Positions 8,043 to 14,997 of a stretch of 36,985 nt of DNA are shown piece by piece. Source of the DNA: Candidatus Cloacimonadota bacterium (GTDB taxonomy: Bacteria; Cloacimonadota; Cloacimonadia; Cloacimonadales; Cloacimonadaceae); assembly GCA_012516855.1 (NCBI GenBank), contig JAAYWB010000028.1, positions 1-36,985 on the forward strand, written 5' to 3'. Both the position numbers and the translations under genes were made by a program. Below the pieces are notes generated by a model, which saw nothing but the letters and a program-made list of their open reading frames with translations, did not search any database and was not told the DNA's origin. Every line of letters starts with the position of its first letter. Position 1 is the first letter of the stretch.

Positions 8043-8809
8043 GCTTTTTGTGTCCTTTCGATTATCTCCGTGGCCAGGTTCAGATAGCTCATGGCGCCGG
8101 GAGAGCGGATGTCATAGAGAAATATGGGTTTGCCGAAGCTGGGTGCCTCGGTGAGCTTGATGTTGCGGGGAATGATGGTGCGGAAAACCTTTTCCTTGAA
8201 ATAGTGCCGCACCTCGCGCGCGACCTGCATGGAGAGGTTCACGCGACGGTCAAACATGGTGAGCAGGATGCCGATGATATTCAGGCCGGGATTGAGGTTT
8301 TTCTGGATCAGGCGGATGGTGGAAAGCAACTGGCTGACCCCCTCCAGGGCGTAATACTCGCACTGGATCGGCACCAGCAGGTCTGTTGCCGCTGTGAGGG
8401 CGTTCACTGTGAGCAGGCCCAGCGAGGGCGGGCAGTCGATTATAATGTAGTCGAAGTCGGCCAAAACCGGTTCCAGCGCTTCGCGGAGCTTGTGTTCGCG
8501 GGCGAATTCCTGCACCAGTTCGATTTCGGCGCCGGTGAGGTCGATGTTTCCGGGCACGCACCAGAGGTTTTGGGTGGCGGTGGGCAGAATGGTTTCCCGC
8601 AGGGGCACTTTGCTTATAAGCGCATCGTACACTTGCAGTTCCAGATTGTCTTTGTCCAAGCCCACTCCGCTGGTGGCGTTGCCCTGGGGATCGAAATCGA
8701 TGAGCAGGGTCTTCTTTTCCAGCACAGCCAGGCCAGCGGCCAGGTTAACCGCCGTGGTGGTTTTTCCCACCCCGCCTTTTTGGTTCACGATCGTTATTGT
8801 TCTTGCCAT
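8039..8809 (-). CDS. parA: Chromosome-partitioning ATPase ParA/Soj
   Basis: A 256-residue deviant Walker-type ATPase that positions ParB-parS complexes on the nucleoid. The deviant Walker A KGGVGKTT is at 11-18, the LLIDFDPQGN switch at 35-44 (Asp40), and the Walker B region YIIIDCPPSLGLL near 121-133. The length and lack of an N-terminal DNA-binding domain mark the chromosomal (Soj) type. It sits 9 bases downstream of rsmG and overlaps parB by 4 bases. The rsmG-parA-parB order is common near replication origins in many bacteria, so an origin may lie not far away; none is recognisable here. Confidence 0.95.
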   Translation of the reverse strand: MARTITIVNQKGGVGKTTTAVNLAAGLAVLEKKTLLIDFDPQGNATSGVGLDKDNLELQVYDALISKVPLRETILPTATQNLWCVPGNIDLTGAEIELVQEFAREHKLREALEPVLADFDYIIIDCPPSLGLLTVNALTAATDLLVPIQCEYYALEGVSQLLSTIRLIQKNLNPGLNIIGILLTMFDRRVNLSMQVAREVRHYFKEKVFRTIIPRNIKLTEAPSFGKPIFLYDIRSPGAMSYLNLATEIIERTQKA

Positions 8810-8818
8810 AAATCTATG

Positions 8819-9451
8819 CTAACTTCCAGTCTTCAGTTGTTCTTTTCCCAGCGCGAAAATCGCCCGGCTGCCGTATTCGAGCTCCATCCTCAATAGTTCC
8901 AAGGGCTTGAGCGGAGCGATGTCCGCCCAGTCCTTAGCCTTGTAGCAGAGCAATTGGCCACCCGGAGCCAGCAAGTTCCGTAGCGGCTTCAGATAGCGCT
9001 GCTCCAGCTTGACGGCGCGGCAGAGGATGTAGTCGAAACCGCCCCTGGCGGAGTAATCCTCCAGCCGGGAGCACACCACTTCGCAATCCGCAAGCTCCAG
9101 CCTGGCAACCAGTTCCTCAAGAGCGCGGGTCTTTTTGAGCACCGAATCCAACAGTGTCATGCGGCATCCGGGCACGGCCAGCTTCACCGGAATGCCGGGC
9201 AAACCGCCGCCGGAGCCGAAATCGAGCACTTTTGCACCGGTAAAATCAACACATTTCAGAGGCAGCAGGCTGTCAAGGAAATGCTTTGTCCAGAGCTCAT
9301 CCGCTGGCGCGTGGCGGGAAAAGAGGTTTACGCGGGAGTTAAGCTCCAGCAGCAGAGCGTGATAGCTGTCAAAACCAGCCAGGATGCCATCCCGTCCCGG
9401 TAGCTTCAGCTCATCCAGAAACTGGGAAAAAGCGGCCCTGGAGCTTTTCAA
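8819..9451 (-). CDS. rsmG: 16S rRNA m7G527 methyltransferase
   Basis: A 210-residue S-adenosylmethionine methyltransferase (GidB family) that modifies G527 of 16S rRNA. Family marks are NSRVNLFSR, the WTKHFLDSL segment, the SAM-binding loop VLDFGSGGGLPGIP (about 75-88), LLDSVLKKTRAL and the CRAVKLEQRYLKP segment. The ATG overlaps the stop of the upstream secreted-protein gene (ATGA at 9448-9451), so rsmG translation is coupled to it. Its loss gives low-level streptomycin resistance in other bacteria. Confidence 0.95.
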   Translation of the reverse strand: MKSSRAAFSQFLDELKLPGRDGILAGFDSYHALLLELNSRVNLFSRHAPADELWTKHFLDSLLPLKCVDFTGAKVLDFGSGGGLPGIPVKLAVPGCRMTLLDSVLKKTRALEELVARLELADCEVVCSRLEDYSARGGFDYILCRAVKLEQRYLKPLRNLLAPGGQLLCYKAKDWADIAPLKPLELLRMELEYGSRAIFALGKEQLKTGS

Positions 9452-11934
9452 GGCTGCTGGACCTCAGTCAGGCTGCGCAAAAGCGACTGCACCAGGAAAG
9501 AACAGTCCCCGCGCATCAGCTCCAGCGCGGCGCGGGCGGATGGGTGTTTAATCTGCTTTAGCGAACGGGCCGCGATGTAGCGGAAACGCTCACTGGGATG
9601 GAAGATATAGTCCCGAAGCAGTTCCACGCTGCGGTCGGTGTGAACCCCCGACAGCACGGAAATGCAGGTGCTTTCGTACTTTTTCTGTCGCATCAGGCGC
9701 TCAATCGGTTCCACCAGCAGGCTGTCGCCCACGCCGGAAATCAGGGCCAGTGCGTTTTTGGCAGCCAGGCTGTCGGGCAGGTCGATGACTTTGTAGAGTT
9801 CGCTGATAAACTCCTCAGAATCCGCGGCTAGGGCTTCCAAGGCCCGGTATTCCAGGCCGGAAGTGGTGTTCAGCTTGTTTTCCAGCACATAGGGGATGGC
9901 TTCTTCGGCGCGGCTGAGAAGAATTTTGCGGGCGGTCCGGACCCTTTGCACCGCCGATCCCACCTCCCATTCCGAGGCAGCGGCGAAAATCGTTTCGATG
10001 CTGTCTGTGCTGTCCGGCAGGGCGGCAGTTTCAGCCAGTTCTTCCACGGTGGTTTTGGCAACTTGGTTGATTTCCGCGTCGCGTCCCACGCCGTAAGTTC
10101 CGCTTTGCCAGATGCTGTTGTTGGCCTTGAGGCTGTCGGGATAGCTGTCCGTGCCGCCGGCATCCAGAAAGAGCCCGATCCCGCCAGTGCTGCGCGTGAA
10201 GTTGGCGCCGCCGTAGTTTTGTGGGTTGAACCGCTCATAGCGGTCATTGCCGCTTTTATCGACAAAAAGTCCCACGGAGTTGGTGAGCCCCAAGCCGTTA
10301 CCGCCTTCGATAGAATAGGAATCGTTCCCCGCCCCGTCGATCAAAACGCCCAAAGCCCAATCGTGTCCGGCGCCCTGACCTGGTCCGTGGCGGCTCTGGT
10401 AGGCGTCGTCGCCCTCCGCGTCGAGCAAGAATCCGCAAGCCAGGTGAATTCCGGAGCCCTGGGGATAGTAAACCGCGCTGTAAACGTCGTTTCCGGCCTC
10501 GTCGATAAGCGCTCCTGTGGCATACCAATAGCCGGAACCCTGGGCATAAACGCCGCCGAGGTAGCGGTCGTTTCCAGCGCCGTCATAGAGCAGGCCCAAA
10601 CCGCCGGCCAGATCGGGCCTCAACCCCAGTCCCATGCCCTGGCCGAGGGTGATAAAGTCCAGCGGCATTAGCGGTTCGTGATAGTATTTGCCGCCCAGGC
10701 TGTAGCTGTCCGCGCCCTCCTTATCCAGCAAGACACCGGCGCCGTAGGTGCTGCCAAAGCCTTGGGCGGACACGCTGGCCTGATAGCTGTCGTTGCCGGC
10801 GCCGTCCACCAGCAGCGCGATTCCGCACATCGCCGCGCCCTGTGAGAAGAGGCCACTTTGGTAGATGTCGTCTCCATCCAAATCCTGATGAAGGTTGATC
10901 CCCATGAAGGCGGAGAATGAAAAATCGTTGGTGCGGTAGAGGTCGTTGCCAGCCAAATCGTAGGTGCAGACAAGGCCAAAGGAGGAATTGAACATCGCCG
11001 CGGGCATGTTGCTGCGGTAAACGTCGTCGCCGGCCAGATCGAGCTGAAGGCAGAAAGCCCGGTCCACAGAACTTCCCAGCCCTGTCTCGTAAAGGTCATT
11101 GCCGACGGGGTCGAGCAGAAAACAGAGGTTCTGGAATGCCTGACCGCCATAGACATCGTCGCCGTTTGTTCCAATTGCCATCAGGCCATGCCTGGTATTG
11201 CGGGTGAGGATTTTCTTATTTCTGAACTGAAGGGTTTGGGCCCGCTCCAGCAGGGCGTCGGAGATGGCCAGAAACTGGATCCCGGTGCTCAACAAAGCCT
11301 GACGGTCGAGTTTTCCAATCAACTCCCGGACCCGCTTTTCATCCAGATCGCTATATTTGGGCAGGCCTTGTTCCTCGTAGAAAGCGTTATATTTATCAAT
11401 CTCTTCGCTTTCGATGAACTGCCAGTGCCAGAAGCTGAGCAGCATCTTCTTTTCCTCTGGGCTGAAGGCGGCAAAAGCCGGCTCAAGCTCGGTTTCCAGA
11501 TAATCATAAGCGCTTTCCAGCCAGGCGAATATGTCCTCCGGCTTTTTCACCTGGGTGGAGAGCTGCTGTGTATAAAGAGACTTGGAGGCCGGATAGAGGC
11601 TGCTGAACCTGCCTCCATCAAGGTTGAAAGCGATGCCGCCCAGATGCCGCAGCAGAACCGGCAAAGCTTCCGGGCCATCCAGTTGGCAGGTTTCGCGCAA
11701 GGCCTGCATGTCATCGATGCCTTTCCAGGGATCCTGAAGCTGGCGCAACTGCCAGTCCAGCTTGTACTTGGTGCTTAGGTCCCAATCCTTTTCGAAGCAA
11801 AGCGCGTCGGGGCTGAGTTCAGCCGCCTGCAGCATTTCATGCAGAGCGTTGTATTCTGCCGGACTCAGCAGGGCTTCGGCGCCAAGCCAGGCCAGGCAGG
11901 CCAAAATCGCTGCCAGACAGAGGGTTTTTCGCAT
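9448..11934 (-). CDS. Secreted GNDxY-repeat and HEAT-repeat protein
   Basis: An 828-residue exported protein of unknown function. A signal peptide covers about 1-20 (ends LGAEA). Residues about 21-235 are mostly helical and Glu/Leu-rich, with no family I recognise. From about 255 to 610 there are roughly ten tandem units of about 30-35 residues, each with a core like LLDGAGNDSY or LDLAGDDVYR preceded by a Gly-rich turn (QGSGYWYATGALIDEAGND). This acidic, Gly/Asn/Asp/Tyr-rich pattern resembles calcium-binding RTX-like beta-rolls but has a longer period. The C-terminal ~200 residues contain HEAT-like helical pairs (RALEALAADSEE, RSVELLRDYIF, RYIAARSLKQIKHPSA). There is no sorting domain. It heads the rsmG-parAB-rmlB operon by ATGA overlap, an odd partner for those genes. 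Confidence 0.88.
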   Translation of the reverse strand: MRKTLCLAAILACLAWLGAEALLSPAEYNALHEMLQAAELSPDALCFEKDWDLSTKYKLDWQLRQLQDPWKGIDDMQALRETCQLDGPEALPVLLRHLGGIAFNLDGGRFSSLYPASKSLYTQQLSTQVKKPEDIFAWLESAYDYLETELEPAFAAFSPEEKKMLLSFWHWQFIESEEIDKYNAFYEEQGLPKYSDLDEKRVRELIGKLDRQALLSTGIQFLAISDALLERAQTLQFRNKKILTRNTRHGLMAIGTNGDDVYGGQAFQNLCFLLDPVGNDLYETGLGSSVDRAFCLQLDLAGDDVYRSNMPAAMFNSSFGLVCTYDLAGNDLYRTNDFSFSAFMGINLHQDLDGDDIYQSGLFSQGAAMCGIALLVDGAGNDSYQASVSAQGFGSTYGAGVLLDKEGADSYSLGGKYYHEPLMPLDFITLGQGMGLGLRPDLAGGLGLLYDGAGNDRYLGGVYAQGSGYWYATGALIDEAGNDVYSAVYYPQGSGIHLACGFLLDAEGDDAYQSRHGPGQGAGHDWALGVLIDGAGNDSYSIEGGNGLGLTNSVGLFVDKSGNDRYERFNPQNYGGANFTRSTGGIGLFLDAGGTDSYPDSLKANNSIWQSGTYGVGRDAEINQVAKTTVEELAETAALPDSTDSIETIFAAASEWEVGSAVQRVRTARKILLSRAEEAIPYVLENKLNTTSGLEYRALEALAADSEEFISELYKVIDLPDSLAAKNALALISGVGDSLLVEPIERLMRQKKYESTCISVLSGVHTDRSVELLRDYIFHPSERFRYIAARSLKQIKHPSARAALELMRGDCSFLVQSLLRSLTEVQQP

Positions 11935-11960
11935 CAGGTTAATCTCCTTACTTGAAAAAC

Positions 11961-11989
11961 CAGTAATGAAAGCCGGCCAAATGTGTCAA
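11961..11989 (-). promoter_or_regulatory. Candidate promoter of the secreted-protein/rsmG/parAB operon
   Basis: On the minus strand TTGACA (11989-11984) is followed after 17 bases by TTACTG (11966-11961), a perfect -35 with a weak -10. It lies 27 bases before the ATG at 11934, which has GGAG about 9 bases upstream. The weak -10 keeps confidence low. Confidence 0.4.
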
Positions 11990-12016
11990 CAACTATCAGC
12001 GCCTACAATATAGTTG
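11990..12016. promoter_or_regulatory. Inverted repeat in the divergent intergenic region
   Basis: CAACTAT (11990-11996) and ATAGTTG (12010-12016) are exact 7-bp reverse complements spaced by 13 bases, next to the candidate minus-strand promoter and about 120 bases upstream of the ECF sigma gene. This is the geometry of a dimeric operator. No regulator is known for it. Confidence 0.35.
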
Positions 12017-12133
12017 ATAAAGGGGCTGAAACAGCCTTGCCGCCTCAATTTGGGGAAAAGGCTTGACACCTCAGCCTGAGTATTTTTTGCAGGTTCAAAC
12101 CCAGAGCGGTGTATTTTGGTAGAAGGATGGTTT

Positions 12134-12631
12134 ATGAGAAAAGAGCAGTTTGAAGAATTCCTCAGCGCCCACGAAAAGCGGATTTACCATTATCTGCTGA
12201 GCCTTTTGGGCAACGACAGCGACGCCAACGATGTCGTGCAGATGGTCTTCATCTCGTTTTACGAGCATATCGACCGCGTGGAGGAAGCAACTGCCCTGGC
12301 CTACGTTTACCGCATCGCCTACAATAAGAGCATGACCTTCCTGAAGCAAAAAAGCCGCTATGTGAGCCTCGAACCACAATCATTCGAACGCCTTCCCGAC
12401 ACCAACAAACCCCAGCCCGAGCCGGATTACCAGCCTCTGCATGAGGCGATCCGCGCCCTTCCGCCCCGTCTGGCCAGCGTCATCCAGCTTCAATACTTCG
12501 AAAAGATGAGCTACAAGGAGATTTCCGAGCATCTGGGCATCAGCGTGAAAGCGGTGGAATCGCTGTTGGAGAGGGCCAAAAAGCAACTTCGGAAAAAATT
12601 GTTGAAGGATAAAAGCGAAGGAAGAGTATAG
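12134..12631 (+). CDS. ECF sigma factor
   Basis: A 165-residue extracytoplasmic-function sigma factor. Region 2 is at about 5-75 (HEKRIYHYLLSLLGNDSDA, DVVQMVFISFYEHID, YRIAYNKSMTFLKQ) and region 4 at about 105-155 (RALPPRLASVIQLQYFEKM, YKEISEHLGISVKAVESLL). The ATG at 12134 is preceded by GAAGG at good spacing; the in-frame TTG at 12116 has no such site. It is the first gene of a four-gene plus-strand operon with a zinc-finger anti-sigma factor and two periplasmic sensor-like proteins. This suggests release of the sigma factor by a metal or envelope-stress signal. TTGACA at 12063-12068 lacks a clear -10, so the promoter may be sigma-specific. Confidence 0.93.
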   Translation: MRKEQFEEFLSAHEKRIYHYLLSLLGNDSDANDVVQMVFISFYEHIDRVEEATALAYVYRIAYNKSMTFLKQKSRYVSLEPQSFERLPDTNKPQPEPDYQPLHEAIRALPPRLASVIQLQYFEKMSYKEISEHLGISVKAVESLLERAKKQLRKKLLKDKSEGRV

Positions 12632-12634
12632 ACT

Positions 12635-12688
12635 ATGAATAAGCAAAACAGGGACGCCGATAAGGCACCCAAAAAGAGGAAACCATGA
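12635..12688 (+). CDS. Possible 17-residue basic micro-ORF between sigma and anti-sigma genes
   Basis: Starting 3 bases after the sigma stop, an ATG opens 17 codons rich in Lys, Arg and Asp, and its TGA overlaps the anti-sigma ATG (ATGA at 12685-12688). A GGAAGAG lies 8 bases before the start. It may be only a coupling device that feeds ribosomes to the anti-sigma start, or may be chance. The anti-sigma gene also has its own GAGG site inside this ORF. Confidence 0.3.
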   Translation: MNKQNRDADKAPKKRKP

Positions 12689-13128
12689 GATGCAGCAAGG
12701 CAAGACGCCAGATCGAACTCAAGCTCGACAACGAGCTGGGGCAGAGCCACGCCCTGGAGCTGCATCTTAAGGATTGCGCCGCCTGCCGCGCTTACCAGGC
12801 TGATGCAGCAAGGCTTCAGATGCTTCTTCGCAACCAGCCCCAACCGGAATTCCCGTCCTGGCTGCACCACCGCATCATGGAGCAGGCAGCCCGGCACGAC
12901 AGCAAACGCATTCGCCTGAAACACAGCTTCAATTTGCAAACCATCCCCGCGCTCGCGGCCATAGCCCTAAGCCTCTTCCTAGGTGTGGCCATCGGGAAAA
13001 ATGTGTACCGCAGCGTGAACCCCCTGCCCACCAACGCCAAGGAAATCTATTCCCAAAGCGCCAACAAATCCGACAGCCTGGAATTGGCTGTATTCGGCGA
13101 AAGTTCCGTCTCCGGCGACCTTTTCTAA
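12685..13128 (+). CDS. Membrane anti-sigma factor with zinc-finger domain
   Basis: A 147-residue protein. The N-terminal domain has the ZAS/zf-HC2 signature: Cys3 and H27-x3-C31-x2-C34 (HLKDCAAC), as in anti-sigma factors that hold ECF sigma factors. Residues about 86-105 (TIPALAAIALSLFLGVAIG) form one membrane helix, and about 40 residues follow on the far side. The position right after the ECF sigma gene makes it the likely cognate inhibitor. The conserved Cys/His set could respond to redox or zinc, but that is not shown by sequence alone. Confidence 0.88.
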   Translation: MRCSKARRQIELKLDNELGQSHALELHLKDCAACRAYQADAARLQMLLRNQPQPEFPSWLHHRIMEQAARHDSKRIRLKHSFNLQTIPALAAIALSLFLGVAIGKNVYRSVNPLPTNAKEIYSQSANKSDSLELAVFGESSVSGDLF

Positions 13129-13140
13129 AGTGAGGAAACA

Positions 13141-13593
13141 ATGAGCAAACGCCTGCTGACCATTCTGCTTTTCATCTCGCTGTTTCTGAACGCTGGAATC
13201 ATCGGAGGCATGATCGTGATGGGATTCTACCGCCAGTACCACATCGCCCACCACTATCTGCCCGACTCCGAAGGCATCGGAAGCGACCGGGGACGCATTC
13301 AAATCCCTGAGCTGAAGGACCCCGAAGTTATCGCCCTGCGGAATAGATTCCTCTCCATCAAAAAAGAACTATTGCAAGAACTGGCCAAAGACCCCGTGGA
13401 CGAGGCCAAGATAAAAGCCATCATCGAAAAGTCGATCAGCGCGCAAAGCGACATGGAACGCGCCCTCGGCTATGAACTTTTGGAATACAGACAAACTCTC
13501 AGCGCCGACGAAGCCAAAAAACACTTCGAAGGACGCCTGGAACGTATGAATCGCTTCAGCGACAGAAGAAACGACAGGAGAAAATCAAAATGA
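13141..13593 (+). CDS. CnrX/ZraP-like membrane-anchored periplasmic protein
   Basis: A 150-residue protein with one N-terminal membrane helix (about 5-28) and a periplasmic, all-helical, charged domain (about 55-145; EVIALRNRFLSIKKELLQEL, then YELLEYRQTLSADEAKKHF). This hairpin layout and LSADEA motif match the heavy-metal-sensor/CpxP-Spy superfamily (CnrX, ZraP). Histidines near the membrane (YHIAHHYL) could bind metal. In the CnrYXH system a similar protein signals metal to a membrane anti-sigma factor, so it is a candidate sensor here. It overlaps the next gene by ATGA. Confidence 0.75.
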   Translation: MSKRLLTILLFISLFLNAGIIGGMIVMGFYRQYHIAHHYLPDSEGIGSDRGRIQIPELKDPEVIALRNRFLSIKKELLQELAKDPVDEAKIKAIIEKSISAQSDMERALGYELLEYRQTLSADEAKKHFEGRLERMNRFSDRRNDRRKSK

Positions 13594-14189
13594 AAAAAAT
13601 CACCCTTATCTCAATAACCATCCTGATGCTGGCCGGCATGCTGGCCGCCCAGGGGAAAGACTACCCCCAACTGCAGAGAAACCCCAATTGCTACGGCCCC
13701 GGACGCAATGCCAAACTGGCACCCCGCCCCGAATGGGACGGCACCTCCATGGACATGCTGAAAGAACTCAACCTCAGCGAAGCCCAAACCAAAAAACTCA
13801 GCGATCTGCAAATCTCGCAGCGCAAGGCAATGAACAGCATCAACGCCGAAATCGAAAACCTGCAGATCGACCTCAACAACTCCCTCAAAAGCAAAGACTT
13901 CTCATCAGCCCGCAAACTAAACGACCAACTGCATGAGAAAATGCGCGTGAAAGCCAACACCCGCATCGACCACCGCGAACAGATCCTCAGGGAACTCAGC
14001 CCCGAACAGCAGGAAAAATTCCGCCCCATGTTCATGGAACGGCAGTACGGACGGCCCAACGGCTCCAAACACCCCATGCCCTGCAAACTGAACGAACTTA
14101 AGCCCGTGCAGCTCCACCGCCACCAGCGCAACATGATGAACCAGGACTGCTGCGGCTGCGAAGATTGCCACAACAAAACAGAAAAGTAA
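13590..14189 (+). CDS. Spy/CpxP-like periplasmic protein with Cys-rich tail
   Basis: A 199-residue exported protein. A signal peptide covers about 1-21 (MLAAQ). The core (about 52-150) is a helical hairpin of the LTxxQ/Spy type: LKELNLSEAQTKKLSDLQ near 56-73 and REQILRELSPEQQEKFRPM near 129-147, as in CpxP-type chaperones and ZraP. The tail is unusual: Lys/Gln/His-rich, then DCCGCEDCHNK, a Cys/His cluster that could bind metal or form disulfides. It is the last gene of the ECF operon, followed by a strong terminator, and is a likely target and feedback element of that sigma factor. Confidence 0.8.
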   Translation: MKKITLISITILMLAGMLAAQGKDYPQLQRNPNCYGPGRNAKLAPRPEWDGTSMDMLKELNLSEAQTKKLSDLQISQRKAMNSINAEIENLQIDLNNSLKSKDFSSARKLNDQLHEKMRVKANTRIDHREQILRELSPEQQEKFRPMFMERQYGRPNGSKHPMPCKLNELKPVQLHRHQRNMMNQDCCGCEDCHNKTEK

Positions 14190-14218
14190 ATCCATCCCCC
14201 TCCTCAGTAAAGATAGAA

Positions 14219-14252
14219 GAACGCCGGGTTTAGCCGCCTGGCGTTCCTTTTT
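14219..14252 (+). terminator. Rho-independent terminator of the ECF sigma operon
   Basis: GAACGCC (14219-14225) pairs with GGCGTTC (14240-14246), with extra pairs inside, and is followed by CTTTTT (14247-14252). It starts 30 bases after the stop of the last operon gene. Confidence 0.9.
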
Positions 14253-14338
14253 GCTCTTTCAAACCGAGTGGGTAATCCGGGTTGATATAACAGTAGGGCG
14301 ATATAACGATAGCGAGGGAGCCTAAAGCCCCTCGTAAA

Positions 14339-14650
14339 CTGGATTCCGGGTCAAGCCCGGAATGACGTAGGTTTAGGGCTGGGTGATGGTTGTTTCTGGA
14401 TTCACAGGCAAGCCTGGAATGACGTGCAAGACCTTGGCCGCAAGAACCCAACATACGTCATCCCGTACGTCATCGAGTCCGTGAGGTGACTTTGATCCGG
14501 GATCCATACGTTACAAAAACCTGGATTCCGGGTCAAGCCAAGAATGACGCGTAAGACATTGGCCAGAAGAACTGAACATACGTCATCCCGGACGTCACCG
14601 AGCCCGCGAGGTGACATTGATCCGGGATCCAGAAAGACATAAAAACTGGA
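14339..14650. repeat. Cluster of CCGGGAT-type palindromic repeats, partly tandem
   Basis: The unit CTGGATTCCGGGTCAAGCC.GGAATGACG appears at 14339, 14397 and 14520. The partner unit, CGTCATCCC.(G/T)ACGTCA, CGAG, GAGGTGAC and GATCCGGGATCCA, appears at 14456 and 14580. Together they form two tandem copies of about 125 bases. An inverted copy of the second unit lies at 36777-36826 and a partial one near 28706-28755. Such GGATTCCGGG/CCCGGAATGAC palindromes recur in the intergenic DNA of many bacteria. Confidence 0.75.
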
Positions 14651-14740
14651 GAATTGAAAGAGAACCTTTTGTTATCCACTATCCTATGACAGACGGTCAT
14701 TCTTACACCCTTTCCTAATCCGGGTTTTGCTGGTGGTTTC

Positions 14741-14851
14741 GCCCTTTGCCCTGACCTACTAACATCCCATTCACTTCCCGCTGACTTCCCGTTCGGGCAG
14801 CGGGAACTAAGCGGGAGGCGGTCAGGATGTGTATGGGACAGGGCAAAGGGC
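14741..14851. repeat. Nested-palindrome repeat, copy D (inverted, diverged)
   Basis: GCCCTTTGCCCTG (14741-14753) and CAGGGCAAAGGGC (14839-14851) are a perfect 13-bp inverted repeat. Inside, TTCCCGCTG (14775-14783) pairs perfectly with CAGCGGGAA (14798-14806), and CCCG/CGGG pair at the tip. Its reverse complement has the order CCCTTTGCCCTGTCCCA then CCGCCTCCCGC, like the start of copies A and C. Confidence 0.7.
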
Positions 14852-14997
14852 TAAGAAATCTTGAGAACTCCGTCTCTGAATCGGACAGATCGAAACCAAC
14901 GACCTTCCCCGTCTAAGTGTCAACAGCGCCGAGGAAGCGGAGTGGTGTGGATGATATCCTTATTAATTCAGTATCTATACCGTAATGACAGGGGGAG

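Larger units (their letters stand above)
14253..14997. other. Repeat-filled spacer without genes
   Basis: This 745-base spacer holds two repeat systems: CCGGGAT-type palindromes with two tandem ~125-base units (14339-14650), and a large nested palindrome (14741-14851). The left end has the recurring motif CTCTTTCAAACCGAGTGGGTAA. From 14852 to 14997 I see nothing recognisable. Confidence 0.7.

Noticed and set aside
14339-14650. CRISPR-like array
   Set aside because: Units are about 125 bases with internal palindromes, no short constant repeats with unique spacers, and no cas genes nearby.
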